DNA from: Pseudoprimorskyibacter insulae
GTDB taxonomy: Bacteria > Pseudomonadota > Alphaproteobacteria > Rhodobacterales > Rhodobacteraceae
DNA: 64,000 nucleotides
Direction of reading: 5' to 3'
NCBI RefSeq assembly: GCF_900302505.1
Contig: NZ_OMOJ01000003.1
Location: 124,001-188,000, forward strand
A model generated the notes under the pieces. It ran no database searches, was not told the DNA's origin, and saw nothing but the letters and a program-made list of their open reading frames with translations. Each line of letters starts with the position of its first letter. The first letter of the stretch is position 1. Both the position numbers and the translations under genes were made by a program. Positions 1-7,943 of this stretch are shown piece after piece.

Positions 1-442
1 AAACCGCCTGCCCCGGCACCCGTTCCGCAGCAATCAAGTCGGCCAGATCATCCTCTAGCTGGCCGATGTAATCCACATCCCCGCGCCGGTCTGGAGATGC
101 CCCGTGCCCGCGCAGATCCACCGCCAGAACACTGGCGCGATCCGACAGCGCCGCGCCCAAAGCGTCGAACTGACGCCCGTTCCAACCGGACCCATGCACC
201 GCAACGATCAAGGGGCCATCCGCTGGCCCCTTGGCCTCATGCACCGGCATGCCCCAACCATCGCGCATCGCTACGGCACGCTGCGGCAAGGGCGTCACAT
301 CGCGCCCGATCAGGCCCGAAAACTCAAGCCCCCCCGCGCCATCGGCTTCCGGCACGGATTGCGACGCGATCAGCCCCAAGGCCACCGCCAGTGTCGCCAG
401 CCCGCCCAAGGCAAGCCCAATCGCTGCGCCGCCGATGCCCAT
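1..442 (-). CDS. alpha/beta hydrolase, 3' end beyond window
   Basis: The first 147 residues of a minus-strand gene that runs off the left edge. Residues about 4-26 form a hydrophobic membrane anchor or uncleaved signal. An alpha/beta-hydrolase N-terminal half follows, with the oxyanion-hole segment HGSGWNG at residues 83-89 and the strand-turn DLRGHG at 109-114. The nucleophile and catalytic His would lie outside the window, so activity cannot be judged. The ATG at 440-442 lies only 3 bases after the cimA stop, so the two genes are probably co-transcribed. The substrate is unknown; lysophospholipase-like or esterase activity is possible. Confidence 0.75.
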   Translation of the reverse strand, partial: MGIGGAAIGLALGGLATLAVALGLIASQSVPEADGAGGLEFSGLIGRDVTPLPQRAVAMRDGWGMPVHEAKGPADGPLIVAVHGSGWNGRQFDALGAALSDRASVLAVDLRGHGASPDRRGDVDYIGQLEDDLADLIAAERVPGQAV

Positions 443-445
443 CGA

Positions 446-2065
446 TTAGCCCTTGGCCCCGTCGCGCACCAGTTTCCAGCGCACCGCATCCAGCAGTGCC
501 TCAAACGAGGCGTCGACGATGTTAGGCGACACGCCCACGGTTGACCAACGCTTGCCCTGTCCGTCTTCGCTGTCGATCACAACGCGGGTCACGGCCTCGG
601 TCCCGCCTTGGGTGATGCGCACCTTGAAATCCACCAAACGCATATCGTCGATCTGTTCCTGATACGGCCCCAGATCCTTGGCCAACGCCCGCGACAGCGC
701 GTTGACCGGGCCGCGATCACAGCCCGCCTCATCCATGGATTCCGACACCGACAGCTTCTTTTCGCCGTCCACCTTCACCACGACCACGGCCTCAGACAGA
801 GACACCATCTGGTTGTACTTGTTCTTGCGCCGCTCGACCGTCACCCGATAGCGCTTGACCTCAAAGAACTCGGGCAACAGGCCCAGCTCATCCCGCGCCA
901 ACAGCTCAAAACTGGCCTGCGCAGTGTCATAGGAATAACCATCGGTCTCGCGTTGCTTGATCCGTTCCAGAATGCGGGCCAAGGCCGGATCACCCTTTTC
1001 CACCTCAAGCCCCGCTTCCGAGAGCCGCCGGATCAGGTTCGACTGCCCGGCCTGATTGGACATCGGAATGATCCGGCTGTTGCCAACCACACCGGGGTCC
1101 ACATGTTCATAGGTCGAGGGGTCTTTCAGAATGGCGCTGGCATGCAGCCCGGCTTTATGCGCAAAGGCCGAGGCCCCGACGTAAGGCGCCTGCTTCATCG
1201 GCACGCGGTTCAAGATATCGTCCAGCATCCGGCTGACCTTGCGCATCCCCTTCAGCGCATCCAGCGTCACGCCAATGTCGAACTTGCTGGCATAGGGCTC
1301 TTTCAGCAATAGCGTCGGGATCAGCGTCGTCAGATTGGCATTGCCGCAGCGCTCGCCAAGCCCGTTCAACGTGCCCTGCACCTGCCGCGCCCCGGCCATC
1401 ACCGCCGCCAAAGACCCGGCCACCGCGCATTCGGTGTCGTTATGCGTATGGATGCCGACCCGATCGCCGGGAATGCCCGATGCGATCACCGCCGCCACGA
1501 TCTGGCCAATCTCGCCCGGCAAGGTGCCGCCGTTGGTATCACAGAGCACAACCCACCGTGCCCCGGCCTCATAGGCGGCCTTGCAGCAGGTCAGCGCATA
1601 GCCTGGGTTGGCCTTGTAGCCGTCAAAGAAATGCTCGGCGTCAAACAGTGCCTCGCGCCCGTCGGCCACGATATGCGCGATCGAGGCGCGAATATTCTCG
1701 ACATTCTCCTCCAACGTGATGCCAAGCGCGGTCTCGACATGGAAGTCATGGGTCTTGCCAACAAGGCAAACCGCCTTGGTGCCGGCATTCATCACCGCTG
1801 CCAGCACATCGTCATTCTCAGCCGAGCGCCCGGCGCGTTTGGTCATACCAAAGGCCGCCACTTTCGCCTTGGTCTGCAAGGGCTGCTCAAAAAAGGCGCT
1901 GTCAGTGGGGTTCGCCCCCGGCCAGCCGCCTTCGATGTAATCCACACCCAGCCCATCCAGCGCCGCCGCAATCCGCAGCTTTTCGGCGGTGGAAAATTGC
2001 ACGCCCTGCGTTTGCTGCCCGTCGCGCAGCGTGGTGTCATAGATATAAAGACGCTCTGCACCCAT
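446..2065 (-). CDS. cimA: (R)-citramalate synthase
   Basis: 539 aa, the usual length for CimA-type members of the LeuA/HMGL family. These enzymes condense acetyl-CoA with pyruvate to citramalate, a threonine-independent entry to 2-oxobutyrate and isoleucine. The N-terminus carries the family signature DTTLRDGQQ (residues 10-18) and the HTHND metal-binding motif lies further on in the TIM barrel. The C-terminal ~130 residues look like the LeuA allosteric dimer domain. I chose the ATG at 2065 over one 11 codons upstream because a GGAGG ribosome site sits just before it and the protein then begins directly at the barrel. A homocitrate or isopropylmalate synthase role is less likely from the N-terminal motif. 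Confidence 0.87.
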   Translation of the reverse strand: MGAERLYIYDTTLRDGQQTQGVQFSTAEKLRIAAALDGLGVDYIEGGWPGANPTDSAFFEQPLQTKAKVAAFGMTKRAGRSAENDDVLAAVMNAGTKAVCLVGKTHDFHVETALGITLEENVENIRASIAHIVADGREALFDAEHFFDGYKANPGYALTCCKAAYEAGARWVVLCDTNGGTLPGEIGQIVAAVIASGIPGDRVGIHTHNDTECAVAGSLAAVMAGARQVQGTLNGLGERCGNANLTTLIPTLLLKEPYASKFDIGVTLDALKGMRKVSRMLDDILNRVPMKQAPYVGASAFAHKAGLHASAILKDPSTYEHVDPGVVGNSRIIPMSNQAGQSNLIRRLSEAGLEVEKGDPALARILERIKQRETDGYSYDTAQASFELLARDELGLLPEFFEVKRYRVTVERRKNKYNQMVSLSEAVVVVKVDGEKKLSVSESMDEAGCDRGPVNALSRALAKDLGPYQEQIDDMRLVDFKVRITQGGTEAVTRVVIDSEDGQGKRWSTVGVSPNIVDASFEALLDAVRWKLVRDGAKG

Positions 2066-2225
2066 CACGCCGCCCTCCTCATCGCAGTTTGCCCCCAACC
2101 GGCCAAACCTGCATTTCCCAGTCCACCAGGGCCAAACAGCCCTGCGTCGTCACATTGCAAATCCCGCTGGAACGCGCCCGAAACATTGCCAGACCGCCCA
2201 ACACACAGCACCGCCGCCCCTGTCA

Positions 2226-2346
2226 TTTTCTGACCCAAAATATCCCGGGGAGCGCGAGGGGCAGCGCCCCTCGCCCCGATCGGCTGCCGCAGGCAGGCGA
2301 TCCAATCCATCACTTTCGACTGCCGCAGACAGGCGAAACCCTTCAT
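2226..2346 (-). repeat. interspersed hairpin element, copy A
   Basis: In cysS sense this starts at the stop codon (CTATGA), continues with GGGTTTCGCCTGTCTGCGGC and reaches a perfect 9-bp stem with AGC loop (2254-2274, GCGAGGGGC/GCCCCTCGC). It ends in CTCCCCGGGATATTTTGGG. Four relatives occur in the window near 11.15, 38.5, 47.42 and 47.53 kb. It probably also ends cysS transcription. Confidence 0.75.
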
Positions 2347-3758
2347 AGCAGCCCCGCCAGTTTGCCCGCATCGAACCCCGGACCCGGCACCAATTCGACC
2401 CCGGCCTTGGACATGCGCACTTCCAACCCAGCCTCAACCAAGGCCGTTTTCATCGTATCCACGCCCGAGAAATCCTTGCTCTCCATCGCGGCCGCCCGAA
2501 GCGCCGCCAAGGCATCGGCATAGGCGCGCAGATCGACTGAAACCGCCGCCCAATCGCCCAGATCCGCGCCCAGCAAACCCAGCAGCGCGGCACCGGCCTT
2601 CAGGCTCGCCGCATCACCGGCACCGGCCAGTTTGTGCAATTCGGCAATCGCGCCTGCGGTGTTCAGGTCATCCGACAGCGCGGCAACCACGGCCTCGGGG
2701 GCAACCCCGGCCTCAACGCCCTCTACCATGCTACGCCATTTGCGCAGGGTGGCTTCGGCATCGCGGGCCTTTTCGGCGGTCCAGTCCATCGGCTTGCGGT
2801 AATGGGTGGACAGCATCACAAAGCGGATCACCTCGCCCGGCACACCCGCCTCACCATCGTGGCCGTCCAGCAGATCCCGCACGGTAAAGAAATTGCCCAA
2901 GGATTTGGACATCTTCTTGCCCTCGACCTGCAACATCTCGTTGTGCAGCCAGACATTGGCAAAGCCCGCGCCATCGCCGGAATGTCCATGGGCGCAGCAG
3001 CTTTGCGCGATCTCGTTTTCGTGGTGCGGGAACATCAGGTCGTTGCCGCCGCCGTGGATGTCAAACGTCTCACCCAGCAGTTCATAGCTCATGGCTGAAC
3101 ACTCGATGTGCCAGCCCGGGCGGCCTCGGCCCCATGGGCTGTCCCATCCCGGCAGGTCATCGCTTGAGGGCTTCCACAGAACGAAATCCATCGGGTTTTT
3201 CTTATACGGCGCGATCTCAACCCGCGCGCCTGCGATCATATCGTCAACTGATCGTCCCGACAGCGCGCCGTATTTGGCATAGCTGTCCACGGCGAACAGC
3301 GCGTGGCCTTCGGCGGCATAGGCGTGCCCTCCCGCAATCAGGCCTTCGATCATCGCAATCATCTGGTCGATATATTGCGTCGCGCGGGGCATGTGGGTCG
3401 GCTCCATCACGCCGACCGCGCCCATATCGGCCAGATACCAGCCGATGGTTTCCTCGGTCCGCTCGGCAATCAAGGCCTCAAGCGACCGCGCATCCCCCGC
3501 CGCCTTGCGGGCCTGCGCGGTGGCGTTGATCTTGTCGTCCACGTCGGTGAAGTTGCGCACATAGGTCACCTGCGCCTCGCCATAGACATGACGCAGCAGG
3601 CGGAACAGCACGTCGAACACGATGGCAGGGCGCGCATTGCCCAAATGTGCCCGGTCATAGACGGTCGGCCCGCAGACATACATCCGCACATTTTGCGGAT
3701 CGATGGGCGCGAAAGCCTCTTTCGTCCGGGACTTGGAGTTCGTCAGTCTGATCGTCAT
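2343..3758 (-). CDS. cysS: cysteine--tRNA ligase
   Basis: 471 aa class I aminoacyl-tRNA synthetase that charges tRNA-Cys in the cytoplasm. Visible landmarks are the HIGH-type motif HLGN (38-41), the KMSKS loop (282-286), and the zinc-site residues Cys29, Cys220 (in WHIEC) and the His/Glu pair in FPHHENE (244-250). I chose the ATG at 3758, preceded by GAGG, rather than one 13 codons upstream, because the protein then starts at the conserved beta-strand leading into [10 protein letters not shown]. Length and motifs are complete. The stop codon lies inside hairpin element copy A. Confidence 0.95.
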   Translation of the reverse strand: MTIRLTNSKSRTKEAFAPIDPQNVRMYVCGPTVYDRAHLGNARPAIVFDVLFRLLRHVYGEAQVTYVRNFTDVDDKINATAQARKAAGDARSLEALIAERTEETIGWYLADMGAVGVMEPTHMPRATQYIDQMIAMIEGLIAGGHAYAAEGHALFAVDSYAKYGALSGRSVDDMIAGARVEIAPYKKNPMDFVLWKPSSDDLPGWDSPWGRGRPGWHIECSAMSYELLGETFDIHGGGNDLMFPHHENEIAQSCCAHGHSGDGAGFANVWLHNEMLQVEGKKMSKSLGNFFTVRDLLDGHDGEAGVPGEVIRFVMLSTHYRKPMDWTAEKARDAEATLRKWRSMVEGVEAGVAPEAVVAALSDDLNTAGAIAELHKLAGAGDAASLKAGAALLGLLGADLGDWAAVSVDLRAYADALAALRAAAMESKDFSGVDTMKTALVEAGLEVRMSKAGVELVPGPGFDAGKLAGLL

Positions 3759-3926
3759 GGGCCAATCCTCGCGGGCGTCTCGCGGCGGGATTAGCAACTT
3801 ACCATCGGATATGGAATAGAAGACCGTCCCGCCAGAATGTCAGGCGGTAATGCAGCAGCCAATAATGATGGTCGCATGGGTCATACTGCGGGCGTAGCAC
3901 ACCCGCAGCGGCCTGTCATCAGCCAT

Positions 3927-4307
3927 TCAGCGATACGAGATCATCTCGTATTCCACACCATCCGGCCCCATGAAGTAAAACCGGCGGCCCGGTTCATAAT
4001 CGGCGTGGGATTTGGGTTTGAACCCGGCTGCGGCGACCTTGGCCTCTATCGCGTCCAGATCCTCGACCACGATGCCCACATGATTGAGCGCCGCCCGATG
4101 CGTATAGCGCGGGGCCTGATCCTGCGCGGGCTTCGATTGACGGTAAAGGGCCAGATAGCCGGCGTCGCCCCCCACATGGACGGTGTAACCATTGTCGAGC
4201 GCGGCCCCGCTCCAGCGCACGCGCCAGCCCAGCAGATCACATAGGAATGCGGCGGTCAGGTCTGGGTCGGTGACGGTAATGTTCACGTGTTCCAATTGCG
4301 CGGTCAT
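3927..4307 (-). CDS. VOC-family (glyoxalase/bleomycin-resistance-like) protein
   Basis: 126 aa, two beta-alpha-beta-beta-beta modules of the vicinal-oxygen-chelate fold. Possible metal ligands are His7, His76 and Glu121 (in YEMISY). Such proteins are lactoylglutathione-lyase-like enzymes, dioxygenases or drug-binding proteins; the exact reaction cannot be read from sequence. The ATG at 4307 has AAGGAG 8 nt upstream, and an 18-codon upstream extension is rejected because it runs through the promoter. The promoter is a near copy of the E. coli soxS promoter, so SoxR-dependent induction by redox-cycling compounds is the strongest functional clue. No soxR gene lies in the window. Confidence 0.8.
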   Translation of the reverse strand: MTAQLEHVNITVTDPDLTAAFLCDLLGWRVRWSGAALDNGYTVHVGGDAGYLALYRQSKPAQDQAPRYTHRAALNHVGIVVEDLDAIEAKVAAAGFKPKSHADYEPGRRFYFMGPDGVEYEMISYR

Positions 4308-4340
4308 GTCAAAGCTCCTTGATTCTTTGAAGATGACACC

Positions 4341-4371
4341 ACGATAATTCCTCAAGTTCACTTGAGGACAA
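4341..4371 (-). promoter_or_regulatory. SoxR-type promoter of the VOC gene
   Basis: Reading the minus strand: -35 TTGTCC (4371-4366), a 19-bp spacer and -10 TATCGT (4346-4341). The dyad CCTCAAGT-N2-ACTTGAGG (4350-4367) overlaps the -35 and fills most of the spacer. The E. coli SoxR box is CCTCAAGTTAACTTGAGG, so 17 of 18 positions agree, and the flanking AATTAT also matches soxS. The overlong 19-bp spacer is the hallmark of MerR/SoxR-activated promoters. Expected transcription start is about 25-30 nt before the VOC ATG. Confidence 0.85.
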
Positions 4372-4520
4372 GCGATAATAATCGTGGCCCCACGGCCACC
4401 CCGCGCGGCAGGCCGAGGCGACCTCCGCCATGCGCCCTATTTACACCCAAGTTCTGTGCAACCAAACGGGCGCGGCTTCGAGTGGACCGCCCAAAGACAA
4501 AAGCAACGACGACTGATTTG

Positions 4521-5186
4521 ATGAAAACCGTATATCTTCACGCCCTGCCCGGCGGCGCACATGAATTGTCCCTGACCCCGTTGGCCCATCTGAAAGTGGC
4601 CAATCGCAATCAACGCAGCTTTGACGCGCTGGCCGATGCCATGCCCGCAGGCGAATTGCACTTGGTCGGGTTTTCCATGGGAACGCAGGCGGCTTTGCGG
4701 CTGGCCGACATTCTGGGATCGCGCGTGGTGCGCGTGACCTTGGCATCCCCTGTGGTGCCGCCAATACTGGGCGGTGTGCTGCCCAAATTCATCGGCACTG
4801 GCGGATTGCTGGGTCGCCTGTCGTCTGGGTTGGCGGCCAAGGCCGTGGCCAAGCCCATTGTCGCCGCCGAGCCAGAGTTCTTTGCAGACAAAGACCAGCA
4901 CCGCGCCTTGGTCGCCTCAATCCAGCAGGGGCTGACCAGCAATGCACCCGCGATGATGCGCGAATGCGCGGCCTTTGAAAAACCGTGGCACGGCTGTCTT
5001 GAGCGGATTCGCTGTCAGGTTTCGATCTGGCAAGGCGAAGATGACGCCTTTGTTGCACCCGAAACAGCCTCGGCGCTGGCACGTCATCTACCCTATGCCG
5101 AAGTCAACTGGTGCAGAGCACGTGGACATTATGCTACGCTAGAGCAAACGATGTTCGCCTTGTCTAAACACCCGGATCTTGCCTAA
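4521..5186 (+). CDS. alpha/beta hydrolase
   Basis: 221 aa. Nucleophile elbow GFSMG (Ser52), acid Asp175 in GEDDAFV and His203 in RGHY form a complete catalytic triad, so an active serine hydrolase is likely. No signal peptide, so cytosolic. I start at ATG 4521; the reading frame is open upstream but the extra N-terminus is low-complexity Arg/Pro sequence and would cross the SoxR promoter. The stop overlaps the next start by one base (TAATG at 5184-5188), so it is translationally coupled to the aminotransferase. The substrate is unknown. Confidence 0.75.
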   Translation: MKTVYLHALPGGAHELSLTPLAHLKVANRNQRSFDALADAMPAGELHLVGFSMGTQAALRLADILGSRVVRVTLASPVVPPILGGVLPKFIGTGGLLGRLSSGLAAKAVAKPIVAAEPEFFADKDQHRALVASIQQGLTSNAPAMMRECAAFEKPWHGCLERIRCQVSIWQGEDDAFVAPETASALARHLPYAEVNWCRARGHYATLEQTMFALSKHPDLA

Positions 5187-6376
5187 TGCCTGAAGTCTCT
5201 CGTCGCCTTGTTAGTTTATCCCCCCAAGGACAGGACGGGTGGGAAATCTACCGCGAGGCGCGCGAACGAAATCTGAAGGGCGAAGGCATCATCGAACTGA
5301 CCATCGGCGAGCCGGATGTCAAAACCGATCCCAGCATTCTGGATGCGATGCATGCCTCGGCCCGTGGTGGGCAAACAGGCTATCCAGTGGTTCCCGGCAC
5401 GGATGCGCTGCGCACTGAAATTGCCCGGCGGGTGCAGTCCCGTACTGGGGTTCGGACGGTCAAGAACAACGTTCTGGTCACACCCGGCGCACAGATGGCG
5501 CTGTTTGCCACGCATTTGCTGACCGCTGGCGATGGGTCGGCGGCGCTGCATGTTGATCCCTATTACCCCACCTATCCCGGCACGATCCGGTCGGCGGGTG
5601 CACGGCCCGTTTCGGTGCCGACCTCGGCGGCGAATGGTTTTTTGCCGAATGAACAGGCGCTTGATGCGGCTTGGGCCACGTACCGCGCCCGCAGCCTGCT
5701 GATCAACAGCCCGAACAACCCCACCGGCGTCGTCTATCCCGCCGCAACGATTGAGGCGATTGCCCGCGTGGTGCAGCGCAATGATGGCTGGCTGATCTCG
5801 GATGAGGTCTATGATACGCAAGTTTGGGAAGGCAATCACGTCAGCCCCCGGTCCCTGCCGGGGATGATGGATCATACGCTGGTCGTCGGATCTATGTCCA
5901 AAAGCCACGCCATGACCGGCAGCCGCGTCGGCTGGATCATCGGGCCCGAACGCGTGATCGAAGCGTTGCGAAAACTGGCGGTTGTCACGACCTATGGCGT
6001 GCCGGGCTATATCCAAGATGCCGCGCTTTATGCGCTGCAAATGGGTCCGACCGCCGAACGCAAGGTTTGCGAACCTTTCTTGCGCCGCCGGAATATGTTG
6101 CTCGACATCGCCAAGGGCTATAACCAATTGGAACTGGTCCGTCCAACCGGGGCGATGTACGCCTTTCTGGACATTCGCAAGACCGGCCTTTCCGGCGAAG
6201 ATTTCGCACGTAAAATGATGAATGAACAAGGCGTTGCCGTTATGCCCGGCGAAAGTTTCGGACGCTGCGCGGCGGGCCATATTCGCATGTCGCTGACCGT
6301 CAAAGATGCCCAATTGCAAGAGGCGTTGCCGAAGGTCTTCGCAATGGCTGTGGATCTGGCCAAACAGAAATCATGA
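5186..6376 (+). CDS. class I/II pyridoxal-phosphate aminotransferase
   Basis: 396 aa fold-type I aminotransferase. The PLP-binding region includes SPNNPTGVVYP, the Schiff-base Lys239 in SMSKSHAMTGSRVGW, and an Arg near the C-terminus in GHIRMSL that should bind the substrate carboxylate. Members of this group are aspartate- or aromatic-aminotransferase-like; specificity cannot be assigned. It forms a tight operon with the hydrolase upstream (1-nt overlap) and the TfoX-domain gene downstream (4-nt overlap). Confidence 0.85.
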   Translation: MPEVSRRLVSLSPQGQDGWEIYREARERNLKGEGIIELTIGEPDVKTDPSILDAMHASARGGQTGYPVVPGTDALRTEIARRVQSRTGVRTVKNNVLVTPGAQMALFATHLLTAGDGSAALHVDPYYPTYPGTIRSAGARPVSVPTSAANGFLPNEQALDAAWATYRARSLLINSPNNPTGVVYPAATIEAIARVVQRNDGWLISDEVYDTQVWEGNHVSPRSLPGMMDHTLVVGSMSKSHAMTGSRVGWIIGPERVIEALRKLAVVTTYGVPGYIQDAALYALQMGPTAERKVCEPFLRRRNMLLDIAKGYNQLELVRPTGAMYAFLDIRKTGLSGEDFARKMMNEQGVAVMPGESFGRCAAGHIRMSLTVKDAQLQEALPKVFAMAVDLAKQKS

Positions 6377-6714
6377 TGCAAACCCCCATTTCATCCATGC
6401 GCAACCTTGGCCCTGCGGTCGAACGCGAATGCACCCGTGCGGGCATTGCCAGCGCCGAGGATCTGCGGGAGTTGGGCGCGCATGAAGCCTATCGCCGGAT
6501 GCTGCTGTCCGGCACGCAGGCGCATTTCATCGGCTATTACGTCCTGCACATGGCACTTCAAGGTCGCCCTTGGAATGACTGTAAAGGCAAGGAAAAAGAC
6601 GATCTACGCCAAGCCTTCGACGCCCTGAAGGCCGAAGTGGCCGGGCACAAAGACCGCGCCCCAGCCGGGATTGACCGCATCTTGGATGAAATCGGCGTGA
6701 TCGCGCGGCGTTAA
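6373..6714 (+). CDS. TfoX C-terminal-domain protein
   Basis: 113 aa matching the stand-alone TfoX_C domain: the opening ISSMRNLGPAVERECTRAGI, then a helix with LRELGAHEAYRRML and an aromatic HFIGYYVLHMALQG segment. This helix-hairpin-helix-like domain is the C-terminal half of competence regulator TfoX/Sxy. Single-domain versions are common in alphaproteobacteria and have no clear role in competence. Overlaps the aminotransferase stop by 4 nt. Its stop codon shares the TTAA at 6711-6714 with the convergent NUDIX gene. Confidence 0.75.
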   Translation: MMQTPISSMRNLGPAVERECTRAGIASAEDLRELGAHEAYRRMLLSGTQAHFIGYYVLHMALQGRPWNDCKGKEKDDLRQAFDALKAEVAGHKDRAPAGIDRILDEIGVIARR

Positions 6715-7247
6715 AGGTACATCCGCGCAAAGGCCCAGTTGGCCGCCTGATGGACCACGCCAAATTCATTGGCCTTAAGCGCCGCGTCCAATTCCTCAAC
6801 GCTCATGGTCTCGATCTGCATTTCTTCGTGATCGCCGGAATCGGGGGCCTGCACCCGGCGGCAGTCCTTGGCAAGGAAGTAATGCCCGGTGCAGCCCTGT
6901 TGGTTGCCGTTGTCCACATAGGTGCCAAGCGCCGTCCAATCATCTGACACCATGCCGGTTTCTTCGAGCAATTCGCGCTTGGCCCCGTCCATCGGCGCCT
7001 CGCCCGGCTCAATGAAGCCTGCAGGCACCGACAGAACCACGCGGCCCGGCCCGTGTTTGTAGTTCCGTAGCACCAGAACCCGGCCATCCTCCATCACGGG
7101 GACGATGCTGGCGAAGGTGCGCAGGTGAACCTGAAAGAAATCGTCAATCACCTTGCCATTGGGCAGTTCGATCTTCTGCTGCGAGATCTGGAAAAAGGGT
7201 TTGCGTTCAAAAATGATGTCTTTCGACAGGGTCTTCCAGGGTTTCAT
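6711..7247 (-). CDS. NUDIX hydrolase (ADP-ribose-pyrophosphatase-like)
   Basis: 178 aa. The complete Nudix box lies at residues 77-99: Gly77, Glu83, then RELLEETGM (91-99), giving the G-x5-E-x7-REuxEExGu pattern. These residues bind Mg2+ and catalyse hydrolysis of a nucleoside diphosphate linked to another moiety. The extended N-terminal beta domain and overall length are typical of ADP-sugar pyrophosphatases. Upstream of ndk in the same direction only by adjacency; ndk ends with its own terminator at 7266-7296. Confidence 0.85.
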   Translation of the reverse strand: MKPWKTLSKDIIFERKPFFQISQQKIELPNGKVIDDFFQVHLRTFASIVPVMEDGRVLVLRNYKHGPGRVVLSVPAGFIEPGEAPMDGAKRELLEETGMVSDDWTALGTYVDNGNQQGCTGHYFLAKDCRRVQAPDSGDHEEMQIETMSVEELDAALKANEFGVVHQAANWAFARMYL

Positions 7248-7265
7248 TGCACCGCCTGCTAGAAT

Positions 7266-7296
7266 TGAAAACGCCGCCCCAAGAATGGGACGGCGT
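7266..7296 (-). terminator. rho-independent terminator of ndk
   Basis: On the minus strand an imperfect GC-rich stem, ACGCCGTCCC pairing with GGGGCGGCGT around a short loop, is followed by TTTTC. It lies 36 bases past the ndk stop codon. Confidence 0.75.
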
Positions 7297-7331
7297 CAGG
7301 ATAGGTAAGGCTTGGGTCCAAAGGAAGGCGA

Positions 7332-7754
7332 TTAGCCGACCAGTTCGAGGCCCGAGAAGAAATACGCGATTTCAACAGCCGCGGTTTCAGGGGCGTCCGA
7401 ACCGTGAACCGAGTTTTCGCCAACCGATTCCGCAAACTCAGCGCGGATGGTGCCGGCGGCTGCGTCTGCGGGGTTGGTTGCGCCCATGACTTCGCGGTTC
7501 TTGGCAATGGCGCCTTCGCCTTCCAGAACCTGAACAACAACCGGTGCCGACGCCATGAAGTCACACAGTTCGCCGTAGAACGGACGTTCGGCGTGCACTT
7601 CGTAGAACTTGCCAGCCTGAGCCGGGGTCAGCTGGATGCGCTTTTGTGCGACGATGCGCAGACCTGCATCCTCGAACTTGGCGTTGATCTTGCCGGTGAG
7701 GTTGCGCTTGGTTGCATCGGGTTTGATGATCGACAGCGTGCGTTCGATGGCCAT
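7332..7754 (-). CDS. ndk: nucleoside diphosphate kinase
   Basis: 140 aa, full length. The enzyme transfers the gamma-phosphate between nucleoside triphosphates and diphosphates through a phospho-histidine, here His117 in NSVHGSD. The N-terminal [11 protein letters not shown] and the [14 protein letters not shown] segment are also conserved. ATG 7754 is preceded by GGAG at 9 nt; an upstream 37-codon extension is discarded because no Ndk has it. Housekeeping enzyme in nucleotide-pool balance. Confidence 0.95.
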   Translation of the reverse strand: MAIERTLSIIKPDATKRNLTGKINAKFEDAGLRIVAQKRIQLTPAQAGKFYEVHAERPFYGELCDFMASAPVVVQVLEGEGAIAKNREVMGATNPADAAAGTIRAEFAESVGENSVHGSDAPETAAVEIAYFFSGLELVG

Positions 7755-7943
7755 TGTGGTCACTCCTGTTGATGCCGGGAATGGCCCGGCCCGTCTGAAT
7801 TTCGCGGCTCCGATAGCATGGGTTGCCGCGCTTGGAAAGGCCCGTTTGCCTGCAACCTTCCCCATGCGCGGCCTGATGGGCTGTTTCTTCGGCGCCGTTC
7901 AAGACCGCTTTCCAAAGCCTGCCGCCTCTGCTACGCCGCGCCC

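Noticed and set aside
3759-3926. Gap between cysS and the VOC gene
   Set aside because: Examined for a small gene or RNA; open frames here are short shadows and no structure stands out.
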